Positions 43,058-51,857 of a DNA stretch of 64,000 nt are shown here, piece by piece. Position 1 is the first letter of the stretch. The number at the start of each line of letters is the position of its first letter. The notes beneath the pieces are model-generated. The model ran no database searches. It worked only from the letters and a program-made list of their open reading frames with translations, and had not been told where the DNA came from. The stretch lies in the NCBI RefSeq assembly GCF_965249985.1, contig NZ_OZ252280.1; one strand, 5' to 3'. The position numbers and the translations under genes are program-made. The DNA comes from Algiphilus sp022763315. Its GTDB lineage: Bacteria > Pseudomonadota > Gammaproteobacteria > Nevskiales > Nevskiaceae.

Positions 43058-44155
43058 ATGTCGAAGCAGTGGATAGCGGCGCCTCTGGCCGCGATGGCCC
43101 TCCTGCTGACCGCGTGCGGCGGTGGCTCGGACACCGGCGCGAGTGCAGTGGCGGGTGATAGCACTGCGCCGCCATCGAATCAGGACATCTTCGCGCGTAT
43201 CGACTGCAATGTGTCCGCCCAAGGGCCTTTCGCCGGCCCTCTGGACAATGCGCAGACCGCGCTCATCGAGCAGACCGCCAATGCCATCGGCGGCAACTCG
43301 GACCTTGGTGATGCCGGGGTCAACGTCATCATTGCCGTCGCCCGCCTGCTAGATGTGGTTGATGCGCTCGCCACCCTCGGTCAGAACCTCGCTGCGAATC
43401 AGGATCCGCGGGCTGCCGCCTCCGAATTGCTGGGGGTGACCCAAGCCATTCAATGTGGCGCCGCGTCGCTGGCAGACGCGGCAGCCTCGACCGATCTGGT
43501 CAATCTTCCCTTTGCCAATCAGTTGATCGACGACTTGCGCAGCCTCGCGCTGGGAATCGACACGAGCGACCCCAATTTTCTTGGCGCCAGTGGCCTGGAG
43601 GATCTCACCACGCAGTTGGCCAACATCAGCAGTACATTGTCGGACATCGTCGCGGTCCTTGGCGTCGATCCCTCCAGCCTGGGCTTGCCGCAGGGCACTC
43701 AGGCCTTGCTGCGCATCCCCGCGGAGTTGTTCAAGGATCTGAGCGAGACCCTGCTCTCGATCGGCCAGCTGGACGGTGAAGCGACCTCGAATGCGCTCGC
43801 CACCACCATCACCGGCGTGCTCGAAGGCGTTGCCGCGCTGCTTCCCAACGACGCTGCGGCTGGACCGCTGGCGCAGGCTCGCGAAGCGCTTGCCAATGGA
43901 CTGGCGCGCTTGCTGGTGCCGCTATTCGACGCGATTTCACAGCAGCTCAGTGCCGGTGGCCGTTCCGACGCCGAGTTCGGACGCTACCTCGCCGGGGGAT
44001 TCAGCGGCAGAGGCGACCCCGAGATCGAGAGCATCATCGCGGGCGGTGATGGCGCCGCCGACGGCGTACCACGCCCGACGCTGGGTGAGTTGCTCGCCGC
44101 CTTGCCGATCGTCGGCCAGATTCTGGACGCACTGCTTCCGCTGAAGGCCTCCTGA
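43058..44155 (+). CDS. Putative alpha-helical lipoprotein, unknown function
   Basis: This 365-residue lipoprotein has the signal WIAAPLAAMALLLTAC followed by GGGSDTG. The mature protein is rich in Ala, Leu, Ser, Gly and Asp, almost free of aromatic residues, and predicted largely helical (LLDVVDALATLGQNLAA, AREALANGLARLLVPLFDAI). Two cysteines (DCNVSA and IQCGAA) could form a disulfide. The ATG at 43058 with GGAGTGAG upstream is preferred over an in-frame GTG three codons earlier. No domain is recognised and its neighbours give no clear hint. Confidence 0.72.
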   Translation: MSKQWIAAPLAAMALLLTACGGGSDTGASAVAGDSTAPPSNQDIFARIDCNVSAQGPFAGPLDNAQTALIEQTANAIGGNSDLGDAGVNVIIAVARLLDVVDALATLGQNLAANQDPRAAASELLGVTQAIQCGAASLADAAASTDLVNLPFANQLIDDLRSLALGIDTSDPNFLGASGLEDLTTQLANISSTLSDIVAVLGVDPSSLGLPQGTQALLRIPAELFKDLSETLLSIGQLDGEATSNALATTITGVLEGVAALLPNDAAAGPLAQAREALANGLARLLVPLFDAISQQLSAGGRSDAEFGRYLAGGFSGRGDPEIESIIAGGDGAADGVPRPTLGELLAALPIVGQILDALLPLKAS

Positions 44156-44300
44156 GCCGCGCGTCGGCCGGCCTTGCGCGACGGAGCAGCCAACGCGCGC
44201 GTATCGCCGTTGGCGGGCCGTGCGTGCCCGCGGCGGCGTAGCGGGGACGCCGCCCATCGGTTGCCGTTCCGCCTGGTGTTCGCTTGGCGCCCGCTGTCGG

Positions 44301-44313
44301 TACACTGCCAGGA
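44301..44313 (+). promoter_or_regulatory. Candidate -10 element placing transcription start at the folA ATG
   Basis: TACACT at 44301-44306 lies six bases before the folA ATG. The arrangement matches that of lgt at 9473 and would give a leaderless mRNA. The -35 is weak (TTCGCT at 44279, spacing 16). Confidence 0.35.
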
Positions 44314-44795
44314 TGGAAATTACCCTGCTTCTGGCCATGGACGACGCCGGCCTGATAGGCGCCAATGGTCAGCTGCCGTGGCGGCTGCCCAATGACCTCA
44401 AGCGGTTCCGGCAACACACGCTGGGGCACACCATCGTCATGGGGCGCAGTACCTTCGATTCGATTGGCCGCCCCCTCGATGGCCGCGACAACTGGGTGCT
44501 GACCTCAAACCGCGCCTTCACGGCGGAGGGCGTGCGCTGCTTTCACGATGTCGAGAGCATCCTCGCCGCCCGTCCAGCAAAGGGTCTGGCGATCATCGGC
44601 GGCGCCACTGTGTACGAGCAGTTTCTGCCGGTGGCGACGCGCATCGAATTGACCCGCGTCCACGCCACGTTGCCAGGTGATACGTGGTTCAGCGATCCTG
44701 CCTTGTCGGAATGGACAGCCGATTCCGTTGAAGTGGCGCAGCCGGATGAACGGCATGCCTACGCTTACAGCTTCCTCTCGCTTCGGCGTCGGTGA
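44313..44795 (+). CDS. folA: Dihydrofolate reductase
   Basis: FolA reduces dihydrofolate to tetrahydrofolate with NADPH, which closes the cycle opened by ThyA at 32492 and supplies the cofactor used by GcvT. The 160-residue length matches E. coli. Motifs are AMDDAGLIGANGQLPWRLPNDLKRF (substrate Asp in the LPNDL segment), IVMGRSTFDSIGRPLDGR and IIGGATVYEQFLP. The start is the ATG at 44313; upstream codons show no similarity. The stop overlaps the GTG of the next gene (GTGA). Confidence 0.96.
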   Translation: MEITLLLAMDDAGLIGANGQLPWRLPNDLKRFRQHTLGHTIVMGRSTFDSIGRPLDGRDNWVLTSNRAFTAEGVRCFHDVESILAARPAKGLAIIGGATVYEQFLPVATRIELTRVHATLPGDTWFSDPALSEWTADSVEVAQPDERHAYAYSFLSLRRR

Positions 44796-46075
44796 TCGCC
44801 CTCCTGCGCGTCCTTTGGCTGCTGCTCGCAGCCACACCGGTGGCCAACGCGGCCGTCTTGCCGCCATGCAGTGATGGCAGTGTGCCGCGTCAGCTGGCGA
44901 GCCTGAGTTTCGAAGGCAATCAGGTGACGCGACGCGAGACTTTCCTGAGGGAGCTCAATTTCTCGGTGGGGGATGTGCTGTGCCCGTCCGATATCGCCGG
45001 AGGCGAGCAGGATATTACCGACCTCGGCCTTTTCAGCGACGTCGACACCGCGACCACGACCTTGGAGCGCAGCCGGGTTGCGGTCACCTACATCGTCAAG
45101 GAGCGCTGGTACATCCTGCCGATCCCGCGGGTGGATGCAAGCACCGACGAGGAGTTCGGCCTGGGCATGAGCCTGTCCTGGAACAACTTTCTGGGCTTGA
45201 ACCACAAGATCAGCCTGTCAGGGGTGCGCAAGGAACTCGAAGAGCGTACGACTGACAACGAGACGATTTTCGAGGGCAGCTATGACTGGCGGCGCTTCAT
45301 GGGGTCACGTACCAACCTCGGATTCGGGGTGGAGTACCGCAACGAGGCTGCATCCGTCGATGATCTGACCTTTGATGAACGGGTGACTTCCTTCGGCATG
45401 ATCGCGTCACGCCAGCTCACCCGACTCCAGACCGGACAGGGCTGGAACCTCAGCGGCGGACTGAGTTGGCGTGAAAGCCGCAACCTCGGCGACAACGCAC
45501 CACCTGACGAAGGCGTGCTCACCGCCGTAACCGGAGGCATTCGCTACCGCGACGTGCACGACAAGATTTACAGCTTCCAGGGCATTTCCTACGGCGCCTC
45601 GGTCACCAGTTCGGTACCGGGCCTCTCCGATTACGATCAGTACGTTGTCTCGGGTGGAGTGACACGCTACATTCCGATCGGGAGGCGCGCGCACCAGAAC
45701 ATCAACCTCTACGCGCAGGCCGGCAGTTTTCACGCCGGGCCACGGGCGCGTCGCAACGACAATTTCGAACTGGGTGGGGCGGATCGGCTGCGCGGTTATG
45801 AAGACGAATTCACCGAAGGCGATGCCTTCTGGGCGGTGGGTGCGGAGTATCTGCGGCCGCTGTACTGGAACGCAGTGCGCGGGCTGGTCATTCTTGAGGC
45901 GGGCGATGCGATGAGCACCTCGTTCTCCGAACAGAACCAGCCCGTGCTGCTCAGCATCGGTCTGGGTCTGCGCATCCGCATCACCTGGTTTGTGGATGCA
46001 GCGGTTGAAGTCGGTGTGGCATGGCCGCTGATTCGTGGCGATGGCCTGCAGGTCTTCGCCGGCGGGGCAGGTTAG
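44792..46075 (+). CDS. Single-POTRA Omp85-family outer-membrane protein (paralogue 2)
   Basis: This 427-residue paralogue of the protein at 41103 has a signal peptide ending at PVANA and one POTRA-like domain (about 34-105, LASLSFEGNQVTRRETFLREL, DITDLGLFSDVDTAT). The barrel carries the loop-6 motif LRGYEDEF and a closing LRIRITWFVDAAVEVGVAW. A conserved block KERWYILPIPRVDAS bridges POTRA and barrel in both paralogues. It starts at a GTG overlapping the folA stop, so its expression is coupled to folA. The function is unknown; membership in the outer-membrane insertase/secretion superfamily is by motif. Confidence 0.83.
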   Translation: MIALLRVLWLLLAATPVANAAVLPPCSDGSVPRQLASLSFEGNQVTRRETFLRELNFSVGDVLCPSDIAGGEQDITDLGLFSDVDTATTTLERSRVAVTYIVKERWYILPIPRVDASTDEEFGLGMSLSWNNFLGLNHKISLSGVRKELEERTTDNETIFEGSYDWRRFMGSRTNLGFGVEYRNEAASVDDLTFDERVTSFGMIASRQLTRLQTGQGWNLSGGLSWRESRNLGDNAPPDEGVLTAVTGGIRYRDVHDKIYSFQGISYGASVTSSVPGLSDYDQYVVSGGVTRYIPIGRRAHQNINLYAQAGSFHAGPRARRNDNFELGGADRLRGYEDEFTEGDAFWAVGAEYLRPLYWNAVRGLVILEAGDAMSTSFSEQNQPVLLSIGLGLRIRITWFVDAAVEVGVAWPLIRGDGLQVFAGGAG

Positions 46076-46124
46076 CCCCGCGCGTACTTCGAGCGATTTA
46101 CGACAACACAAAGGAGCAGCAGGG

Positions 46125-46385
46125 ATGAGCGATCTCAAGGCAGCATTTGAACAGGCGCAGGCGGATGTCAAGACGCTGACGGAACGGCCCAGCAACGAAG
46201 ACCTTCTGCATCTCTACGCGCACTACAAGCAGGCGGCGGAGGGTGACGTCAGCGGCAAACGTCCCGGCATGATGGACCTCAAGGGGCGGGCCAAGTACGA
46301 CGCCTGGGCTGGCATCAAGGGCATGTCGGCTGATGACGCCATGCAGGCCTATATCGACAAAGTCAACGCGCTGCTCGGACGCTGA
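46125..46385 (+). CDS. Acyl-CoA-binding protein
   Basis: This 86-residue protein has the complete ACBP fold motifs: AFEQAQADVKTL, LLHLYAHYKQAAEGDV and KGRAKYDAWAGIKGMS. It binds medium- and long-chain acyl-CoA esters in the cytoplasm. The ATG at 46125 has AAGGAG at good spacing. ACBP is common in eukaryotes but only scattered in bacteria, with some Gammaproteobacteria among the carriers. Confidence 0.93.
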   Translation: MSDLKAAFEQAQADVKTLTERPSNEDLLHLYAHYKQAAEGDVSGKRPGMMDLKGRAKYDAWAGIKGMSADDAMQAYIDKVNALLGR

Positions 46386-46417
46386 ACCGGACCTGGGGAG
46401 GCGGCACGGCGGGGCGT

Positions 46418-47197
46418 TCAGTCCCCCAGTGCCTGCCTGCCCGCCCAGTCGCGCGCGAATTGCGCGGCGACACGCCCAGAGCGCGATGCGCGTTGCAGCG
46501 CCCAGCGCAGTGCCTCGGCGCGTGCCTCCTCGGTGAATGCGCACTGCAGACGCAGCAGGTGGCGCTCGACCATTGTCAGGAACTGCTCCTGACTGAATGG
46601 CGGGAACGACAGCCAGATGCCAAAGCGCTCTGATAGGGAAATCTTCTCCTCGGCGGTTTCTCCGGGATGGATTTCTCCCTCCACCCATCGGTACTCGGCA
46701 TTCTCGGACTGGTATTCCGGCATCAGGTGCCGCCGGTTGGAGGTGGCAATGATCAAGACGTTGTCGGGTGGTTCTTCGATGCCGCCGTCCAGGGTGGTTT
46801 TGAGCGCCATCAGGGCGCGATCCCCCGGGGCCACGGAAAAGTCATCAACGTAGAGCAGGAAACGCTCGGCACGCGCGCGCAGCGGCGCGACGATATCGGG
46901 CAGCGCCACCAGATCGGGTGGCGCCACCGCCACCAGCCGCAGGCCCTGTTCGTGGAAGGCCGGCAGTAGCGCCTTGACCAGTGATGATTTCCCGGTGCCA
47001 CGGGCTCCGGTCAGGAGGGCGTGGTTGGCAGGATGTCCAGCCACGAATTGCCGGATATTGCGCAACAAGATCGCCTTCTGACGCTCTATGCCGAGCAAAT
47101 CCTCGAGCAGCACCCGATGGGCGACCTGAATCGGTTCCAGTCGTCCCTCGCGCCAGCGGTAGGCGGGAGCATCCAGGGCGTGATCCGTTGTGGGCAT
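46418..47197 (-). CDS. DUF815-family AAA+ ATPase
   Basis: This 259-residue P-loop ATPase has Walker A GARGTGKSS (about residues 63-71), a Walker B-like LLYVDDFSV and sensor IIATSNRRHLMPE. The family (DUF815) is widespread and uncharacterised. The RHLMPE segment followed by EKISLSERFGIWLSF is diagnostic. It lies 39 bases downstream of the antiporter gene and is on the same strand. Confidence 0.88.
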   Translation of the reverse strand: MPTTDHALDAPAYRWREGRLEPIQVAHRVLLEDLLGIERQKAILLRNIRQFVAGHPANHALLTGARGTGKSSLVKALLPAFHEQGLRLVAVAPPDLVALPDIVAPLRARAERFLLYVDDFSVAPGDRALMALKTTLDGGIEEPPDNVLIIATSNRRHLMPEYQSENAEYRWVEGEIHPGETAEEKISLSERFGIWLSFPPFSQEQFLTMVERHLLRLQCAFTEEARAEALRWALQRASRSGRVAAQFARDWAGRQALGD

Positions 47198-47236
47198 GGC
47201 ATTCCTTTTCAGCGGGTTGGGCGCGCTGCAACGAAC

Positions 47237-49042
47237 TTACTCGGTGGCCTCGTCAGGCCGCTCGCGGGTGCGCGTCGCGCGCTCGTCCGTCGTATCGTGT
47301 CCGCTGCGCGCGTCCTCTGCAAACAATTGCTTGAGCGCTTCGCTGGCATCGATGGTGGTGCGCCGATAGGCTTCGGCATCGCGCCAGACCAGCGCCTGCC
47401 GCTCCAGGGTGCGCGCATCGTGTTGGCGGAAGCGGCGGACGGATTCGGCTGCCTCTTCCTCGGTCATGCCAAGACGTTGCAGCAGATCCTGCGCCAACCG
47501 CAGGCTGGAATAGAGGGTATCGCGCAGCACGAAGTCCACGCCGCGCTCGCGTAGCCACAGTTCGTGATGGCGGTTGGTGGCGCGCGCCAGAATGGTGATG
47601 CCGGGGCAGACGCGGCGCACCTGATCGACGATGGCCAGGGAATACTCGATATCGCCAACCGCCACCACAATGGCGCGCGCCTTGGCCACATCGGCCGCGC
47701 GCAGCACCTCCGGTTGCGCGGCGTCGCCATAGTAGATCTTGTTGCCATATTGCCGCACGAAATCGACGTGATGCGGATTGATTTCGAGCGCGGTGAAGGG
47801 GATGTGCCGCATGGCCAGTACACGGGCGACTATCTGCCCGACGCGCCCGAAGCCCGCGATCACCACCGGCGGCTGATTCTGATCGATGGCGTCGAAGGGC
47901 CGGCTGTCGACGTCCTCGCGTAGGCGCTGGTCGCCGAAAGCCACCAGCAGCGGCGTCAGCGCCATTGACAGGCTCACTACCAGCACCGCCTGATCCGCCA
48001 GTCCGTCCGCCATCAGACCGGCGCTGACGCCGGCTGTGAGGAGTACGAAGGCGAATTCGCCGCCTTGGGCGAGGACGAGTGCCGTGCGCGTGGCTTCGCT
48101 GCGTTGCAGCCCGTGCAGCCGGGCCAGCGGATACAGCACCGCCGCCTTTACCGCCATCAGGCCGAGGGTCAGCGCGCCGATGGTCAGCGGGGCGGAGGCG
48201 AGTAGGCTGAGGTCGACGGTCATGCCGACCGCCATGAAAAACAGGCCGAGCAAGAGCCCCTTGAAGGGATTGACGTCGGCTTCGAGTTGGTGACGGTACT
48301 CGGAATCCGCCACCATCATTCCGGCGAGGAAGGCGCCCAGCCCCATCGACAGGCCCGCCGCCTGGAACGCGACCGCCGCCCCCATGACGAGTGTCAAAGC
48401 CGCGGCGGTGAACAACTCTTGCACCTTGGTGGCGGCGATGAAGCGCAGCACCGGCCGCAGTAGGAAGCGCGCCGCGGCGCAGCCAGCCACAAGCAGGGCC
48501 AGGCCCTGCCACGACAGACTGTGCGAGACCGCGCTGCTGCCCAGCAGCGCAATGGCCAGCAGCCCCGGAATGACCGCCACATCCTGCAGCAACAGGGTGC
48601 CGAAGGCCGCCCGACCGTGGGGATGGTGCAGCCGCTTGCTCTCGCCCAGCATCTGCAGGACAAAGGCTGTACTCGAAAGCGCGAGCGAGAATCCGAGTAG
48701 CAGCGCCGAGGCCTGCTCAATGCCGAGCAGCATCAGTATTGCGGTCGTCACGACCGTGGTGGCCAGCACCTGTGCGGAGCCCAGTCCGAAGACCAGTCGC
48801 CGCATGACCCACAGTCGTCGCGGTTGTAGCTCCAGGCCGATGACGAAGAGCAGGAAGACCACCCCGATTTCGGCGAAGTGCAGCAGGCCTTCGGCATCCC
48901 ACTGCGCCAGCGGCTCGAGTTGTCCCAGAAACAGGCCGGCCACCAGATAGCCGAGCACCGAGCTCATGCCCAGGCGCTTGCAGATCGGCACGATGACGAT
49001 GGCGGCCGTCAGAAAGACGAGCGTGGCGGTGAGGATCCCCAT
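47237..49042 (-). CDS. KefB/KefC-type monovalent cation:proton antiporter
   Basis: This 601-residue CPA2-family transporter has about 12 N-terminal membrane helices (residues 1-380), with FLLFVIGLELQPRRLW and the ALSSTAFVLQML region typical of Kef proteins. A cytoplasmic TrkA-N (RCK) domain follows (about 400-520, VVIAGFGRVGQIVARVLAMR), and a short charged tail after it. It exports K+ in exchange for H+. Kef proteins are usually gated by glutathione adducts through the RCK domain. No kefF/kefG ancillary gene is adjacent, so the subtype (KefB, KefC or YbaL) stays open. Confidence 0.9.
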   Translation of the reverse strand: MGILTATLVFLTAAIVIVPICKRLGMSSVLGYLVAGLFLGQLEPLAQWDAEGLLHFAEIGVVFLLFVIGLELQPRRLWVMRRLVFGLGSAQVLATTVVTTAILMLLGIEQASALLLGFSLALSSTAFVLQMLGESKRLHHPHGRAAFGTLLLQDVAVIPGLLAIALLGSSAVSHSLSWQGLALLVAGCAAARFLLRPVLRFIAATKVQELFTAAALTLVMGAAVAFQAAGLSMGLGAFLAGMMVADSEYRHQLEADVNPFKGLLLGLFFMAVGMTVDLSLLASAPLTIGALTLGLMAVKAAVLYPLARLHGLQRSEATRTALVLAQGGEFAFVLLTAGVSAGLMADGLADQAVLVVSLSMALTPLLVAFGDQRLREDVDSRPFDAIDQNQPPVVIAGFGRVGQIVARVLAMRHIPFTALEINPHHVDFVRQYGNKIYYGDAAQPEVLRAADVAKARAIVVAVGDIEYSLAIVDQVRRVCPGITILARATNRHHELWLRERGVDFVLRDTLYSSLRLAQDLLQRLGMTEEEAAESVRRFRQHDARTLERQALVWRDAEAYRRTTIDASEALKQLFAEDARSGHDTTDERATRTRERPDEATE

Positions 49043-49149
49043 GCGCCTAGCCTAGCGCCTCCACGGCGCGCGGCACATGCGCCACTATGTGGCTGCACCG
49101 ACAACGGCTCTCGGCGCTGGTAGGCGCCGAGCGCATGTTGCGCGGCCGC

Positions 49150-50814
49150 TCAGGCCAGCTTGCGGTGCTGCGAGCGCCGATTGACGCCCGGCTCGCGGCC
49201 GACGCGGCGGCGGAAGTCTTCCTCGTATTCCTGGTAGTTGCCCTCGCGGAAGATGATCTCGCCCGAGTCCTCGAAAGCCATGATGTGGGTGGCGATACGG
49301 TCCAGGAACCAGCGATCGTGGGAGATCACCATGACGCAGCCGGGGAAGTCCAGTACCGCCTCTTCCAGCGCGCGCAGGGTTTCCACGTCGAGATCGTTGG
49401 TCGGTTCGTCGAGCAGCAGCAGGTTGCCGCCTTCCAGCAAGAGCTTGGCGAGATGCAGGCGATTGCGTTCGCCGCCGGAGAGATCCCCGATCCGCTTCTG
49501 CTGATCGGCACCCTTGAAGTTGAAGCGACCGATGTAGGCGCGCGCCGGCATCTCGAAATTGCCGATGCGCAGGATGTCGTTGCCGCCCGAGATTTCCTCG
49601 AAGACCGTCTTGCTGTCGTCGAGCGCGTCGCGTGACTGGTTGACGTAGGCGAGCTTCACCGTTTCACCGACGCGCAAGCTGCCGCTGTCGGGCTGTTCCT
49701 CGCCGCTGATCATCCGGAACAGGGTGGTTTTGCCGCGCCCGTTGGCGCCCACGATGCCAACAATGGCGCCCTTGGGCACGCGGAAGGAAAGATCCTCGTA
49801 GAGCGTGCGATCACCATAGCGTTTGGCGATCCCTTCCGCCTCGACCACGACGTCGCCGAGACGGGGACCGGCCGGAATATAAATTTCCTTGGTCTCCGCG
49901 CGCTTCTGGTATTCCTGGCTGGACATCTCCTCGAAGGCCTTCAAGCGCGCCTTTGACTTGCTTTGCCGGCCCTTGGCGTTGGAGCGCACCCACTCCAGCT
50001 CCTGTGCCATCGCCTTGCGCTTGGCGTCCTCTTGCTTCTCCTCATTGGCCAGGCGGTTTTCCTTCTGCTCCAGCCAGGAGGAGTAGTTGCCCTGCCAGGG
50101 AATGCCATGGCCGCGGTCAAGCTCCAGAATCCAGCCCGCGACGTTGTCGAGGAAGTAGCGGTCGTGCGTCACGGCCACCACGGTGCCGTCGAAGTCGTGC
50201 AGGAAGCGCTCCAGCCACGCCACCGATTCGGCGTCGAGATGGTTGGTCGGCTCGTCCAGCAGCAGCATGTCGGGCTTCGACAGCAGCAGACGACAGAGAG
50301 CCACGCGGCGCCGCTCACCGCCGGAGAGGGTCTCGACGGTCGCCTCCCAGGGGGGCAGGTTGAGCGCCTCGGCCGCCTTGTTGAGCATGACGTCGAGCTC
50401 CCAGCCGCCGGCGGCGTCGATCTTCTCCTGCAACTCGCCCTGTCGCGCGATGAGGGCGTCAAAATCGGCATCCGGATCCTCGAAGCCCTTGGTGACGGTT
50501 TCAAATTCAGCCAGCCACTGCGCCAATTCGCCGACGCCGTCGAGCACGTTGCCGCGGACATTCTTGTCGGGATCGAGCTGGGGTTCCTGCGGCAGGTAGC
50601 CAATGTGGATACCGGGCTGCGCCCGCGCTTCGCCGTGGTATTCCTTGTCCACGCCCGCCATGATCTTCAGGAGGGTGGACTTGCCGGCGCCGTTGTAGCC
50701 GAGTACGCCGATCTTGGCGCCAGGGAAGAAGGACAGGGAAATGTCGCGCAGGATCTGCTTGCGGGGCGGGATGGTTTTTCCCACGCCATTCATCGTGAAG
50801 ACGTATTGCGCCAT
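49150..50814 (-). CDS. ettA: Energy-dependent translational throttle ABC-F protein EttA
   Basis: This 554-residue ABC-F protein has two nucleotide-binding domains and no membrane segment. The first has GYNGAGKST, LSGGERRRVALCRLL and LLLDEPTNHLD. A linker rich in Lys/Arg/Glu follows (about 240-320, including GRQSKSKARLKAFEEM). The second domain has GANGRGKTT, LSGGERNRLHLAKLL and LLLDEPTNDLD. EttA binds the ribosomal E site and gates the first elongation steps according to ATP/ADP. The ATG at 50814 gives the normal family length; the longer open frame upstream is not used. Confidence 0.95.
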   Translation of the reverse strand: MAQYVFTMNGVGKTIPPRKQILRDISLSFFPGAKIGVLGYNGAGKSTLLKIMAGVDKEYHGEARAQPGIHIGYLPQEPQLDPDKNVRGNVLDGVGELAQWLAEFETVTKGFEDPDADFDALIARQGELQEKIDAAGGWELDVMLNKAAEALNLPPWEATVETLSGGERRRVALCRLLLSKPDMLLLDEPTNHLDAESVAWLERFLHDFDGTVVAVTHDRYFLDNVAGWILELDRGHGIPWQGNYSSWLEQKENRLANEEKQEDAKRKAMAQELEWVRSNAKGRQSKSKARLKAFEEMSSQEYQKRAETKEIYIPAGPRLGDVVVEAEGIAKRYGDRTLYEDLSFRVPKGAIVGIVGANGRGKTTLFRMISGEEQPDSGSLRVGETVKLAYVNQSRDALDDSKTVFEEISGGNDILRIGNFEMPARAYIGRFNFKGADQQKRIGDLSGGERNRLHLAKLLLEGGNLLLLDEPTNDLDVETLRALEEAVLDFPGCVMVISHDRWFLDRIATHIMAFEDSGEIIFREGNYQEYEEDFRRRVGREPGVNRRSQHRKLA

Positions 50815-50921
50815 GGAGGAAGCGAGCTCTGGAAATGGATTGCAGCCGCGCATTATCGGCGAGTCGGGCCATTGCGTGCCAGCACTGCACGGGCTGTTGG
50901 CGCTGCGCTGGCGTGCGCGCT

Positions 50922-51467
50922 TCAATCGCTCGGGTGGCAGCTCGCCAAGCCGTTGCGGTGAATATCGAGCCAGCGCCGCGCGCGTGGATGATGCAGCATC
51001 GCCGCTTGGCACATCCAGTAGGTTGCATGCAGCGGCGTTCCACCCGCGATGTGCTGAGAGGCGTAGAGCACGCCCGCATTGTAGGCGGCGGGCGCAAAGC
51101 CGGCCTTGGCGGCCTCGGCGTACCAAAGCAGAGCCGCCCGCGGTTGCGGCACCCCATGCACAGCGCCCTTCATGTAGGCAACGGCGAGGTTGTATTGCGC
51201 CTTGATATCGCCGTTGGCGGCCGCGTTGCGCAGCAGGCGCGAGCCGCGCGCGTCGCCTCGCATCACCAGCTGTGTGCCCAGCGCGCGCGCATTCTGCGCC
51301 ATCGCCGCTTCGATTCCGGTGCGATGCTCCTGTGCCGCGGACGCGGCCCCTGCGAATAGCAGCAGGAGCAGCATGGCGCAGGCGGCGCTACGGTCCAGCA
51401 ATGTCGTGGTGCGTGTGGCCATGGAGGGGAGCAAGAAATGGTCGCAACTTGTTGTGCGCTGCAGCAT
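50922..51467 (-). CDS. Exported Sel1-repeat protein
   Basis: This protein of about 181 residues has a hydrophobic export signal (CAMLLLLLFAGAASAAQE). At least two Sel1-like helical repeats follow (ANGDIKAQYNLAVAYMKGAV, PRAALLWYAEAAKAGFAPAAYNAGVLYA). Such repeats mediate protein-protein contacts. The ATG at 51467 has GGAGA eight bases upstream; the ATG at 51422 gives a more compact signal peptide but lacks a ribosome-binding site. A longer open frame further upstream runs through the repeat region and is unlikely to be translated. Confidence 0.72.
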   Translation of the reverse strand: MLQRTTSCDHFLLPSMATRTTTLLDRSAACAMLLLLLFAGAASAAQEHRTGIEAAMAQNARALGTQLVMRGDARGSRLLRNAAANGDIKAQYNLAVAYMKGAVHGVPQPRAALLWYAEAAKAGFAPAAYNAGVLYASQHIAGGTPLHATYWMCQAAMLHHPRARRWLDIHRNGLASCHPSD

Positions 51468-51635
51468 AAACGGCGTCTCCGGGCGGGCACAAGGAGATGC
51501 TCGACAAGACTGCGGGCTTGCGCGCGATCGTCCCGACGCGACCAGATCGCCGGCAGCAGCGGGGTGACGGGTGTGTTTGGAGCGAAGTGGCGGTGTGGGT
51601 GGGGAGGCCCGTCCCTTCGGCTCGATGGGCGTCAC

Positions 51636-51709
51636 GCCTCCTGCGCGCATCAAGTGACTCCGGCTCGGGCCGTCCTGGCCCGAGCGTTCGGCTTCTCAAA
51701 GGTGCCACT
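51636..51709 (+). repeat. REP-like repeat, copy A
   Basis: This is a 74-base unit nearly identical to 51767-51840. It consists of GCCTCCTGCGCGCATCAAGT, then GACTCCG, then the palindrome CTCGGGCCGTCCTGGCCCGAG, then a CTCAAA-GTGCCACT tail. The palindrome forms an 8-bp stem around GTCCT. The flanking GGAGGC/GGCGTC sequence upstream is also similar, so the real unit may be about 120 bases with a 131-base period. Confidence 0.85.
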
Positions 51710-51766
51710 TGCGGGGATTGTCGGTAGGCACCGCCCCTTCGGGTCGGTGGGCGTCGCTAGATTCGC

Positions 51767-51840
51767 GCCTCCTGCGCGCATCAAGTGACTCCGCCTCGGG
51801 CCGTCCTGGCCCGAGCGTTCGCCCTCTCAAACGTGCCACT
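51767..51840 (+). repeat. REP-like repeat, copy B
   Basis: This is the second tandem copy, differing from copy A at only a handful of positions. Its distal end merges into the long palindrome at 51821-51857 next to the mlaA stop. A third, diverged and inverted copy lies at 8320-8403, so the family is dispersed in the genome. Confidence 0.85.
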
Positions 51841-51857
51841 GGCACGTTTGAGAGGGC
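51821..51857 (-). terminator. 18-bp perfect palindrome abutting the mlaA stop codon
   Basis: Bases 51821-51838 and 51840-51857 are perfect reverse complements with a single base between them. The hairpin begins immediately after the mlaA stop (51858-51860) on the minus strand. There is no U-tract. It may act as a 3'-end stabiliser or terminator for the mla operon, and it shares its outer sequence with REP-like copy B. Confidence 0.7.

Noticed and set aside
50815..51126. N-terminal extension of the ettA frame
   Set aside because: The extra 104 residues have no similarity to ABC-F proteins, run into the Sel1 gene region, and the ATG at 50814 gives the normal 554-residue length.
51636..51840. 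Possible CRISPR array in the repeat region
   Set aside because: There are only two copies of a 74-base unit with one unequal spacer, an internal palindrome and a dispersed third copy; no cas genes are present.
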